Shown here: piece by piece, positions 9,351 to 17,233 of the stretch
Layout of the letters: every line of letters begins with the position of its first letter
How positions within the stretch are numbered: the first letter of the stretch is position 1
NCBI GenBank assembly: GCA_043720395.1
Contig: JAYSSR010000096.1
Location: 62,001-126,000 of the forward strand
Length of the DNA: 64,000 bases
Direction: 5' to 3'
Source of the DNA: JANOYY01 sp043720395
GTDB taxonomy: Bacteria; Actinomycetota; Acidimicrobiia; Acidimicrobiales; JANYDT01
The notes under the pieces: model-generated
What the model was told of the DNA's origin: nothing
The model's database searches: none
What the model saw: the letters and a program-made list of their open reading frames with translations, nothing else
Made by a program: the position numbers and the translations under genes

Positions 9351-10221
9351 CGATACTCGCCGTATCGGCGTCTCGCTGCTTGGCAGAGGAGCGCCAGTTC
9401 TGCACGGAATAGGCGACGAACATGCCCGCAACGACAACCAGGGTGATCAAGATTACGCGCGTCGGACCGAGCCCAGCCAAGTAGTTCGCCACCCACGCGC
9501 GGCGGCGATCGACGCCCGACACCAGACCATCGGCCGACAGATCTCCCGAATACACCCGTAGCTCCCAGCGTGCGTACCACATCGAGTAGCCACCGCTCAG
9601 GATCATCATGATGCCGCCGACCTTCGGCGCATATCGCGACACCCGACGGAAGGCGTTTCGTGGTGAGCGGGCAACTACGGCGCCGATCGCTAGCGCTGCC
9701 ACGATAATTCCCATCCCGAAGGCATAGGCACCGTAAGTGATGAGCCCGCTGATCGCGGATCGTCGTCGGCCGACGGCAACGATTCCGAGGAACGGGCCGA
9801 CCGTGCACGACAACGACGACACTGCGTAGGTGATACCGAAGCCGACCATCGGCAGCACACCACGACCAGACGCCCGGTGACGAGTGATCAGCACCGGAAG
9901 CGCCACCTTGCGACCACACAGCACAGCAATCCCGGCAAATGCAACAAGCGCTCCAACGACGAACGTGACTAACGGGAGCCGCTGTTGGAAGCTCGTAGAA
10001 ACTCGGTCAAGAATCACGCCGGCGAGAGTGAAGACGGTCACGAATCCCGTCGTGACCGCCGTTGCGGAGACGACGGCGCGCGCAAGCCGCTTCGGGACCG
10101 TTGCGTTCACATCGCCCGAACCGACGAATATTCCGAGATAGGCCGGAAGCAGCGAGAACCCGCACGGGTTCACTGCGGCCACCATGCCGGCAGTAATGGC
10201 AAGCGCGACTGGCGCGTTCAT
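9334..10221 (-). CDS. ccdA: CcdA/DsbD-type thiol-disulfide membrane transporter
   Basis: A 295-residue membrane protein with the family signature MVAAVNPCGFSLLPAY (Cys near residue 20) and the second redox cysteine in SLSCTVGPFLGIV, plus six or more hydrophobic segments. CcdA moves reducing equivalents from cytoplasmic thioredoxin across the membrane to TlpA/ResA-like partners. The tlpA-like gene lies 43 bases upstream on the same strand, so this is a matched electron-transfer pair. The C-terminal tail after the last helix (RSSAKQRDADTASIDYDIV) is polar. In a copper island the pair could maintain thiols of copper proteins or assist cytochrome maturation; no heme-ligation gene is seen. Confidence 0.9.
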   Translation of the reverse strand: MNAPVALAITAGMVAAVNPCGFSLLPAYLGIFVGSGDVNATVPKRLARAVVSATAVTTGFVTVFTLAGVILDRVSTSFQQRLPLVTFVVGALVAFAGIAVLCGRKVALPVLITRHRASGRGVLPMVGFGITYAVSSLSCTVGPFLGIVAVGRRRSAISGLITYGAYAFGMGIIVAALAIGAVVARSPRNAFRRVSRYAPKVGGIMMILSGGYSMWYARWELRVYSGDLSADGLVSGVDRRRAWVANYLAGLGPTRVILITLVVVAGMFVAYSVQNWRSSAKQRDADTASIDYDIV

Positions 10222-10264
10222 GGTTCGGTCAGTTCTCCCCTATTAGCGACGGGCGCTACAGGCC

Positions 10265-10825
10265 TCACGCGACTCGGAGCGATTCGTCGATCGAGGCAGC
10301 AAGCCGCTGTTCGGAAACGCCCCCGAATACGCGAGTGACTAGCGCACCATGACGATCGAAGACAAGGGTGGTCGGCAGCCCCTTCACCTGAAGGAACGGA
10401 CTGATCTCCGAGGTCGCGTCGAGCACGCTCGGATAGGCCATTGCGAAGGTGTTCATGAACTTCAGTCCGGCACCGGGACGGTCTCGGGACAACACCCCAA
10501 GAAACGCCACCTTGCCCCGGTATCGATTTGCCGCGCGCGCAAGGAGCGGCGCTTCGGCCCGGCACGGAGCGCACCACGACGCCCAGACGTTGACCACCAC
10601 CGGCATCCCGGCGCCGCTGATCATGCCCTGGAACTCTTTCAACTCAGCTGCGCGAATCGTGGCTTGATCTGGCAACGCGACCGGCGGCGCCGAAACGACC
10701 AGATCACCGCGACCCGTCATCGCTGTTGCGCAACTACTGAGGATGACCGCGAAAAGTACTGACGATCCCAGCTTGGCGAAAGTGCAGGCCTTCGAGCGTG
10801 ACTGGGCTGATGCACGTGGGTCCAC
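10265..10825 (-). CDS. TlpA-like lipoprotein thioredoxin
   Basis: A 186-residue exported thioredoxin-fold protein. A short basic N-terminus leads to a hydrophobic segment and a lipobox-like LSSC (Cys 32). The redox site is WASWCAPC (Cys 85 and 88), and the cis-proline region is VKGLPTTLVFD. GTG 10825 is the start used. It should reduce or isomerise disulfides outside the membrane, fed with electrons by CcdA encoded 43 bases downstream. A near-perfect BlaI-like dyad sits 12-32 bases upstream of the start, so repression by BlaI is likely. Confidence 0.9.
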   Translation of the reverse strand: MDPRASAQSRSKACTFAKLGSSVLFAVILSSCATAMTGRGDLVVSAPPVALPDQATIRAAELKEFQGMISGAGMPVVVNVWASWCAPCRAEAPLLARAANRYRGKVAFLGVLSRDRPGAGLKFMNTFAMAYPSVLDATSEISPFLQVKGLPTTLVFDRHGALVTRVFGGVSEQRLAASIDESLRVA

Positions 10826-10836
10826 CTGGCCAGGGT

Positions 10837-10857
10837 ACTACGACATCACGTCGTAGT
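10837..10857. promoter_or_regulatory. Strong BlaI-like operator
   Basis: Perfect 8-base arms ACTACGAC and GTCGTAGT are separated by ATCAC. This is the best dyad in the window. It lies just upstream of tlpA (minus strand) and faces the pseudogene at 11018 (plus strand), so it could control the divergent promoters. Confidence 0.65.
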
Positions 10858-10885
10858 GAAGAATTATCGAGGTACTGTGCCCACA

Positions 10886-10902
10886 TACGACATTGTGTCG
10901 TC
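10886..10902. promoter_or_regulatory. Second BlaI-like dyad in the same gap
   Basis: TACGACATTGTGTCGTC has perfect inner arms ACGACA and TGTCGT around TTG. It lies 29 bases from the stronger site at 10837. Two sites in one gap fit cooperative or bidirectional repression. Confidence 0.5.
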
Positions 10903-12294
10903 GCATGCCGAAACCCGCCCCTGCACGACCCGTCCCGGAAGCGTTCAGGGCCGCAGTCACGCGGAACTCTTACATTGCGCTTACGTTCACTTGAGGACGG
11001 ATGGATACAAAGTCCTCATGAAGAAATCTGCTTCCGGCCTGGTCATCCTCCCTTTGAGTGCGTTGCTCGGATCGGGCCTCGCCTCTGCACCTCCCGCTGC
11101 GGCGGCACGAGCTGCGACCGCTACGACCAAATCGAAAGCTGCAACCACGGCGCCGAAGTCACCGGCACAAACAGCGACGACGGCCACGACGGGCAAGGGC
11201 GTCACACGCGTCGAAGTGAACTCTGACGTGGACCACTACTACGTGCTGTTCGCGAAACCCGTCGCTGGGAGCAATTGGGAAGTACCGGTTGCGATTGCCA
11301 AGGGACAGGCCACTACGACGGTCCTCAGCGATGGCCGCAAGCAACTACCGACGACGAGCTACCGGGTCGAGACGTTCTCCAATGCAAAGCCCGATGACGT
11401 CGACACCGACGGAACCGACGATCTCACCGAGCTCAACGGTGCGCCCGCCCTCAACGCGCTGAGCGCCGTCGTAAAACTCAAGCCGAGCGACGGCGTGGCG
11501 ATCGTCCCCGACCGAGCCACATTCGAGAAACTCTCCTACCAGGCAACGAGGTAGCGCGGGATAGCTACCTTGCCGGTCTTCAGTTCGTGAAGTTCTTCGT
11601 GACGAAAGCGAACGCACCCCGCCCGCTGGCATACGTCATGAACACCAAAACATGGCGGGCGCACCCGATGTTTGGCAAAGCGGTCGGGATTTCCAGCGGA
11701 CGTGGACGCGGCGGTGCTCCCGGGATATGCGCGGCGACGTGACCTACTACCCGAAGGCCATTGGTCCCGACGGGACGCCCGGTCTCTACCGGTTCGCCTT
11801 CCAACCCAACGATTCATATTCCTTCGCAGAAATCAGCGTGGCATACGATGACTCCGCTTGATCAAGTGCTGTTCACGCAATGGACTGCGTTCGGTGTGAA
11901 GTCTGCGAATGTGGCAACACTTCGAACTTTCGACCTCGCCGACGTCGTCGTTCCCAACGGATTCGCGGTCCCATTTTGGTTCTACGACCTCTTCATGCGC
12001 CGCAACGGGCTGTTTGGGGTTGCCAAAGCGATGACGGCAGACCCGCGGTTCGCGTCGAACCCGGAGTTTCAAGAGGCACAGCTCGCAAACCTTCGGTCGA
12101 TGATCAAGAACGCCTCCATGCCTGGTGAACTGAGCAGAGCGCTTCGAGAGATCGGGCTTCAGTTCCCGGCCGATCAATCAGTTCGATGCCGGTCGAGCAC
12201 GAACAACGAAGACCTACCCGGTTTCAGCGGAGCCGGTTTGTACGACTCGAAGACGCAACAAACAAGCGCGGACCTGGCAGTTCCGGGCGTAGGC

Positions 12295-12330
12295 GAGATC
12301 AGTCGCGTTGCCGAGATCAGTCGCGTTGCC
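12295..12330 (+). repeat. 18-base tandem duplication
   Basis: GAGATCAGTCGCGTTGCC occurs twice in tandem (12295-12312 and 12313-12330) and a third partial GAG follows. It lies in the decayed tail of the PEP-domain pseudogene and looks like a slippage duplication. Confidence 0.8.
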
Positions 12331-12337
12331 GAGTCAG

Positions 12338-12362
12338 CCGATTCCGTTGGTCACGGAATCGG
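12338..12362. terminator. 9-bp hairpin before the response-regulator gene
   Basis: CCGATTCCG and CGGAATCGG form a perfect stem around a 7-base loop, flanked by GTTGC/GCAAC arms that could extend it. No U-tract follows. It could terminate the upstream pseudogene transcript or act as an operator for the two-component genes 78 bases downstream. Confidence 0.45.
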
Positions 12363-12439
12363 GCAACGCGATCGCGAGAACCCTGTAAGAATCGCCGCGA
12401 TCAAAGGCCGTTTGTTGGCTGGTCCCGTAACCTGTCAGG

Positions 12440-13132
12440 GTGGCAGCTCGTTCAGGACGAACCATTCTCATGGCCGAGGACGATCGCGCTGTTCGCCAAT
12501 CTCTCGAGCGAACGCTCCGCTTGGAAGGGTACGAAGTCACCGCGGTCCGAACCGGTCTGGAAGCCGTCGAATCGTGTGCGGCAGCGCTGCCCGACCTTTT
12601 GATCCTCGACGTGATGATGCCGGATATGGACGGTCTCACTGCCTGTCGGACACTTCGTCCGCTTCACCCAGAGCTGCCGATCCTCATGCTCACAGCACGT
12701 CACGACATTGGTGATCGCGTCGCCGGTTTGGAGGCGGGTGCCGACGACTACCTGATCAAACCCTACGCCGGGGTCGAACTTATTGCCCGGGTCCGCGCCC
12801 TGCTCCGCAGGTCAAGCCTCTCGGGAGCGAGTGAGCTTTTGCGATTCGCCGACCTGACTCTGGACCCGGCCGCACGCTCGGCTCTTCGGGGCTCGCGAGA
12901 ACTCGTCTTGACCAAAACAGAGTTCGATCTGCTCGAACTTTTAGTCTGGAATGCCGGTGTCGTGCTTTCGCGAGAAACACTCTATGAACGTATTTGGGGG
13001 TTTGATTTCGAAACCTCGTCCCGTTCGTTGGACGTGTACGTCGGGTACCTCCGGACGAAGCTTGAAGCGGCCGGAGAGTCGCGGATCGTTCAGACGGTCC
13101 GCGGTGTCGGCTTTGTGGCCCGCTCGACATGA
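12440..13132 (+). CDS. OmpR-family response regulator
   Basis: A 230-residue regulator. The receiver domain has the acidic pair AEDD near the start, the phospho-acceptor in LLILDVMMPDMDG, and the conserved lysine in LIKPY. The C-terminal winged helix ends in the typical SRSLDVYVGYLRTKLE and VRGVGFV motifs. GTG 12440 is used because the first strand (RTILMAEDD) needs residues before the internal ATG at 12470. The kinase gene overlaps by four bases (ATGA), so this is a coupled pair resembling MprA/MprB of mycobacteria in layout. Targets are not known; the neighbourhood suggests envelope or copper stress. Confidence 0.93.
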   Translation: MAARSGRTILMAEDDRAVRQSLERTLRLEGYEVTAVRTGLEAVESCAAALPDLLILDVMMPDMDGLTACRTLRPLHPELPILMLTARHDIGDRVAGLEAGADDYLIKPYAGVELIARVRALLRRSSLSGASELLRFADLTLDPAARSALRGSRELVLTKTEFDLLELLVWNAGVVLSRETLYERIWGFDFETSSRSLDVYVGYLRTKLEAAGESRIVQTVRGVGFVARST

Positions 13133-14502
13133 CGCTCCGTTGGCGAATCACGCTCATCCTCGCTGTGGTGGCAGCCGGTGTCGGTAGCTTCGCGGCCGCA
13201 GCGTCCTATGTCGCGACGCGTTCGCAGCTACGGGTCGGCATCGACGGAACGCTGACCGTCCTCGCCGATGCCGTCAACGGCGGTCGAGGAGGTAACGGCG
13301 GATCGGGCCGAAAAAATGGGCACGATGACGCACAAGGAAGTGGCAGATCACATTCGGATTGTCCGAACAGCAACGTGTTTCAGCAAGTCGCCGCAGCACA
13401 ACTGCGCTTCGAAGACGGAACCAGCACATTCTGCATTGAAGGAGGCGCGAAACTTCCGCTGCCCATGAATGCGACGCTCGGTTCGGGCGACGTCGAGTTG
13501 CGCACGGTCACGGTTGCCGGGCAGCACTACCGCATGTTGAGCACAGCGTGGCACGACGGGGGAACACTCCAGATGGCGCGCAGTCTCGATGAGTCCGAAA
13601 CACTTCTTGCTCGGCTCCGGGCGCGACTAGCGACCTACGTCTCGGCCGCCACCTTGGTTGCAGCCGGTCTTGGCTACCTGATTGCAAGACGTCTGGCACG
13701 GCCAATCGTGGAGCTTCGCAATGTTGCACACACCGTGACGTCGACGCTCGACTTCTCAACGCCCATCGACGTGACTGGACCTGGCGAAGTCGGCAGCCTG
13801 GCGGTGAGCTTCTCGACGATGATGGCCGCTGTCGCGCGGTCGCAAGACCAGCAACGACGACTGATCTCCGACGCAAGCCATGAGATGCGAACGCCGCTCA
13901 CAAGCCTCCTCAGCAACGTAGAGCTCCTCCAGCGCGGCGAGAGCCTCCCGGCGACCGACCGAAGCGAAGTGCTCGCCGACGTGCGGGTCGACGTCGATGA
14001 ACTGGCAACACTCCTTGCAGAGCTTGTCGATCTTGCGAGTGATCTCGCGGCAGCCGAGCCGGTCGAACCGCTGTCGCTCGGCGACCTGGCCCGAACGGTC
14101 GCAAGCCGGACCGAGCGGCGCACAGGCCGCGCTGTCTACGTTGACGAGCAAGTACTTGGGACAGTCGTAGGGCGTCCCCGGCAGCTGGAACGGGCCATCA
14201 GCAATCTCGTCGACAACGCGGTGAAGTACAGCGCTAAGGAAGCTCCCGTCGACATCGTCGTTGACGGGGCCGACGTTGCTGTTCGCGATCGAGGCCCGGG
14301 CATCGCACCGGAAGACGTCGACCGCATCTTCGATCGGTTCTTCCGATCCGTTCATGCTCGCAGTCTTCCCGGTTCGGGGCTCGGTCTCTCGATCGTCGAC
14401 GAGATCATCCGCAGTCACAACGGCAAGGTGTACGCCCGAAATCGCCCGGATGGTGGGGCCGAGATCGGATTCGCCCTCGCTACAACTAATCGACCCTCCT
14501 GA
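13129..14502 (+). CDS. Membrane sensor histidine kinase
   Basis: A 457-residue kinase with a first membrane helix at about residues 6-28, an extracytoplasmic sensor loop of about 130 residues containing two cysteines and a Gly/His-rich stretch (GGRGGNGGSGRKNGHDD), and a second helix near 165-185. HAMP, the H-box ISDASHEMRTPLTSL, the N-box ISNLVDNAVKYS and the G-box RDRGPGIAPEDV follow. Length and domains are normal for EnvZ/MprB-type kinases. It phosphorylates the regulator encoded immediately upstream. The His/Asp/Cys content of the sensor loop would suit metal sensing, but that is inference. Confidence 0.93.
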   Translation: MTLRWRITLILAVVAAGVGSFAAAASYVATRSQLRVGIDGTLTVLADAVNGGRGGNGGSGRKNGHDDAQGSGRSHSDCPNSNVFQQVAAAQLRFEDGTSTFCIEGGAKLPLPMNATLGSGDVELRTVTVAGQHYRMLSTAWHDGGTLQMARSLDESETLLARLRARLATYVSAATLVAAGLGYLIARRLARPIVELRNVAHTVTSTLDFSTPIDVTGPGEVGSLAVSFSTMMAAVARSQDQQRRLISDASHEMRTPLTSLLSNVELLQRGESLPATDRSEVLADVRVDVDELATLLAELVDLASDLAAAEPVEPLSLGDLARTVASRTERRTGRAVYVDEQVLGTVVGRPRQLERAISNLVDNAVKYSAKEAPVDIVVDGADVAVRDRGPGIAPEDVDRIFDRFFRSVHARSLPGSGLGLSIVDEIIRSHNGKVYARNRPDGGAEIGFALATTNRPS

Positions 14503-14574
14503 CGTCTCAGGTCTTACGAAATTCCGACTCTTCTCTTGCACCCACCTTTCGGTCGACCCCGAACATGAATGCAG

Positions 14575-14597
14575 GAGTTCGACGACCTGTCGAATTC
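14575..14597. promoter_or_regulatory. Inverted repeat upstream of small secreted protein
   Basis: Nine-base arms GAGTTCGAC and GTCGAATTC (one mismatch) are separated by five bases and end 40 bases before the ATG at 14637. The motif differs from the BlaI-like dyads. It may be an operator, possibly for the upstream regulator. Confidence 0.4.
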
Positions 14598-14636
14598 ACA
14601 GCATCCGACACACGTCGGCCAATGGAAGGAATCACC

Positions 14637-14936
14637 ATGTTCGGAACGAATAAGAAGCGTCGGGCTGCGGTCGTAGGCATCGCATTCATGATCCTCGGCA
14701 CCGGGGCATCAGCCGCGTCGGCCCATGCCGACGGATCGAAGGGGGGCCGTTCCGGCACCCGCGTACCGCTCACCGCAACCCAGGAGGCCTGCCTCACGGC
14801 TCAGGGCCACGTGCACCCGAGCCAGTCGGTTCCGCACGTGAAGGACGCTGCCCATAAGGCATCCAACGACGCAGCGTACGCAGCGTGTGGTATCGCACGT
14901 GGAACGAAGACAACCACACAGGCCGCCACAGCTTGA
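14637..14936 (+). CDS. Small secreted protein, unknown
   Basis: A 99-residue protein starting at ATG 14637 behind GGAAGGA. It has a signal peptide (basic MFGTNKKRR, hydrophobic core, ASAASAHA cleavage region) and a mature part of about 65 residues with two cysteines, four histidines and a Thr-rich end. The motif LTATQEACLTAQGHVHPSQS recalls small exported helical proteins in actinobacteria, but I do not recognise the family. It follows the two-component genes and precedes a beta-propeller gene with a BlaI-like dyad, so it may be a secreted stress protein. An in-frame extension to 14565 lacks a ribosome-binding site. Confidence 0.7.
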   Translation: MFGTNKKRRAAVVGIAFMILGTGASAASAHADGSKGGRSGTRVPLTATQEACLTAQGHVHPSQSVPHVKDAAHKASNDAAYAACGIARGTKTTTQAATA

Positions 14937-15043
14937 TGTGAATCGTCCGAGCGGCGGGTGCTCCCGAGCATCCGCCGCTCGGGCGGGATGAACGTGGGGT
15001 GCACCGCACCGTCATTGTCCAACGCGGCAGGTCGTTGGTGGTC

Positions 15044-15056
15044 CTACACTGTGTAG
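15044..15056. promoter_or_regulatory. BlaI-like dyad at the start of the beta-propeller gene
   Basis: CTACAC-T-GTGTAG is a perfect 13-base dyad ending three bases before the ATG at 15060. There is no room for a ribosome-binding site between them, so the transcript may be leaderless and the dyad may cover its start. Confidence 0.55.
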
Positions 15057-15059
15057 TTC

Positions 15060-15899
15060 ATGACATCCCTGCCAAAACCCGTTCAGAGTCGAGCTTTCCG
15101 GTTCGCTGTTGCGATTGCTCTGACGCTCGTCGTCGTTCTCGTCGTCCGTGACCGCATCGCATCGACTCCGAGTGAATCACCGGCAGGCGGTGGTTTCGTC
15201 GGTGGAGACTTTCACTCCTTGGTCGCAGATCCTGTCGTTGCGGGTCGCGTGTTCGTTGGCGGCCATCAAGCAGTGTCTTTGTCCTCCGACGGCGGGGCAT
15301 CGTGGGCCGAGGTTCCAACGCTTGCCAATGCCGACGCGATGGGCTGGTCGTTCAGCGGTGGTGCCATGTGGGTAAGCGGCCACCCGGGCATCGTACGGAC
15401 ATCAGACGACGCAGAGACAGCCCAGCAGCGTAATGGCGGACTTTCCGATACCGATATCCACGCGCTGGGCGGTACCGCCGATGTCCTGTATGCGGCGGGC
15501 CCGGGTGTCGGTTTCGTCAAGTCGACCGACAACGCGACGACGTGGACTACTGCCTCCAAATCGGTCGGCCAGTCATTCTTCGGCAGAATCCTTGTCGATC
15601 CGAATGACGACAACCACGTTGTCGCAGCCGATCCTGGCAGCGGTGTATTCGCCAGTTTGGACGGCGGCACAACTTGGAAACAGCTGACCGCAACCCCGTC
15701 GTCATGGGTGAGCTCACCTGATGGACTCGCAACCTTGTACGCATCGGGGGGCATTGCGGGCGCGGTTCGAAGCGCCGACGGAGGATCAACCTGGACACCG
15801 TTGAAACTTCCCGAATCGGCGTCGACGGTCGAAGCCGATCCGACGACACCGAAACATCTATATGCGGGTGCTCACGAAGGTGATCTGGTACGGGTGTGA
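15060..15899 (+). CDS. Exported BNR/VPS10-like repeat protein, slightly truncated
   Basis: A 279-residue protein with one N-terminal membrane anchor (FAVAIALTLVVVLVV) and at least four Asp-box-like repeats: LSSDGGASW, VKSTDNATTW, ASLDGGTTW and VRSADGGSTW. These build beta-propellers of the sialidase or F510_1955 glycosidase-like type. The frame ends at a TGA (15897-15899), but the next twelve codons in the same frame read SSEDDGKTWQVP then TAG: one more Asp box. A nonsense change has therefore removed the last repeat, which may or may not abolish function. No catalytic residues are assigned. A BlaI-like dyad lies directly upstream. Confidence 0.75.
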   Translation: MTSLPKPVQSRAFRFAVAIALTLVVVLVVRDRIASTPSESPAGGGFVGGDFHSLVADPVVAGRVFVGGHQAVSLSSDGGASWAEVPTLANADAMGWSFSGGAMWVSGHPGIVRTSDDAETAQQRNGGLSDTDIHALGGTADVLYAAGPGVGFVKSTDNATTWTTASKSVGQSFFGRILVDPNDDNHVVAADPGSGVFASLDGGTTWKQLTATPSSWVSSPDGLATLYASGGIAGAVRSADGGSTWTPLKLPESASTVEADPTTPKHLYAGAHEGDLVRV

Positions 15900-16571
15900 T
15901 CTAGCGAGGACGACGGCAAGACCTGGCAGGTTCCGTAGTCCGCCAACGGGCAGTACTTTGCTTGCGAAATTCATACACCTCTCTTGCGAGTATCTGGCGA
16001 ACGGTCGCCATCACGTTTGATCGTTCGTTAGTAGGCCCCTTGTCCTTGGCGTCCTCCCGGTATTCCGACTGCGTTCGATCGAGATCGACCACCACGACGT
16101 TGCCTACTTCTTCGCCACGCTGAGTATCGCCATGGTTGTTCAGCGCTACGAGACCGAATACTTTGACACGGCCGATCTCCTCCTCTTCCACGCGGCGCGT
16201 GGACGGCGTCCACTTCGGAGCAATTTCGGCCTGACCTCCCACTCAACCGTTGGACACTAGCGGCCAGTCATTTGACCCGATTCGGTGACGACAGGAAGCC
16301 GCTGCCCGGCAATGCGTGGTCGTGCCCACGACCGGGCCGACCAGGTGCAGATCTGCCAACGGCTACCGAAACGCAGCCACACTTCGAGCATCGAAGAGGT
16401 CCGCGAGGAGATGGCCCAGCTGGGACGACTCCACAGTTGAAACCTCCGCACGGCGCAAGGGCATTTCGCCGTGGTTCACAACGTCGAACGCGCGCCGAGC
16501 CCGTCATTTCGTGCCATCGGTGCCGATCTCGACGTCCGGAAATCGAGCGGGCCCGCATCTGTAGCGCTCCT
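15900..16571. other. Gap with no convincing gene
   Basis: The first bases continue the lost repeat of the preceding gene. A 113-codon minus-strand ORF (15901-16242) and short ORFs from 16257 to 16564 lack recognisable motifs, signal sequences or good starts. I see decayed or non-coding DNA here and no repeat or RNA gene. Confidence 0.5.
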
Positions 16572-17132
16572 TCAGGCGTCGAAGAGTGCGGTGATGTCGA
16601 GTTCGAATCCGGGCAGTTCTGGGCTAGTCAGAACCTCACCGCGCACGAGTTCCAACTCCACGTTGAATTCCCTTGATTCGGGCACAGACCGGCGGTACAC
16701 CAACACGCTGTCGGTGCCCGTATCGATGAGCCAAAGTTCGCGTAATCCGTTGCGTTCGTACGCCCGCTTCTTTCGTCCGATGTCGAAGCGCCATGTCGAC
16801 TCGCTACGAACTTCTACGGCCAAATCTGGCGGCCCGACAAGATGCGTTGCTTCAGTCGTTGGCCGACGCCCTTCGCGGACCCACCACAAATCTGGGGCGA
16901 ACACGTTGCGATCGTCGAGCCTGTGGTCGAACTCGATCCCGGCGTATCCTCGGCCGGGCTCGGCTTCACACCAGAGCCGCAGGGGTATACCAAGCGTGAA
17001 GATGATGTGTTGGTGGCGGAACCTTGGACGGTTCATGACGATGATCTCCCCTTCGATCAGCTCCATGGACTCCTCGGTTTCACCAAGTGCGAGGAAGTCA
17101 TCGGCGGTGGTGAGGGTCATGGTTGCGCTCAT
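16572..17132 (-). CDS. Uma2-family putative endonuclease (DUF820)
   Basis: A 186-residue protein typical of Uma2: N-terminal MTADDFLAL-like helix (TTADDFLALGETEESMELIEGEII), VFAPDLWWV in the middle, PPDLAVEVRSEST with the PD-(D/E)xK-like acidic residues, DIGRKKRAYERNGLRELWLID, and a beta-rich C-terminal region. Members have a restriction-endonuclease fold but mostly unknown roles, often scattered near mobile or decaying DNA. It is alone on its strand and overlaps no other real gene; the multicopper oxidase gene starts about 100 bases away, divergently. Confidence 0.88.
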   Translation of the reverse strand: MSATMTLTTADDFLALGETEESMELIEGEIIVMNRPRFRHQHIIFTLGIPLRLWCEAEPGRGYAGIEFDHRLDDRNVFAPDLWWVREGRRPTTEATHLVGPPDLAVEVRSESTWRFDIGRKKRAYERNGLRELWLIDTGTDSVLVYRRSVPESREFNVELELVRGEVLTSPELPGFELDITALFDA

Positions 17133-17233
17133 GCGGAAGAGAGTACGGATGGGGTATGACAGTTTACCTTCGTGGAGCGCCGAGAACGTCGAACCTCCAC
17201 ATCACCTCCACACCCGTGCTGCACGATGCGCCC

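Larger units (their letters stand above)
11018..12402 (+). pseudogene. Broken secreted PEP/pyruvate-binding-domain protein
   Basis: Fragments of one secreted protein follow in order but in shifted frames. From ATG 11018 there is a signal peptide (MKKSASGLVILPLSALLG) and an Ala/Thr-rich linker, and the frame stops at 11554. It resumes at about 11570 (LQFVKFFVTKANAPRPLAYV), then in a third frame near 11715 (MRGDVTYYPKAIGPDG), and again near 11850 (TQWTAFGVKSANVATLR). The last part resembles the N-terminal domain of PEP synthase/pyruvate phosphate dikinase, with CRSSTNNEDLPGFSGAGL. The C-terminal remainder is absent and the sequence passes into a hairpin and the response-regulator gene. Several lesions and truncation argue for a pseudogene. 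Confidence 0.8.
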
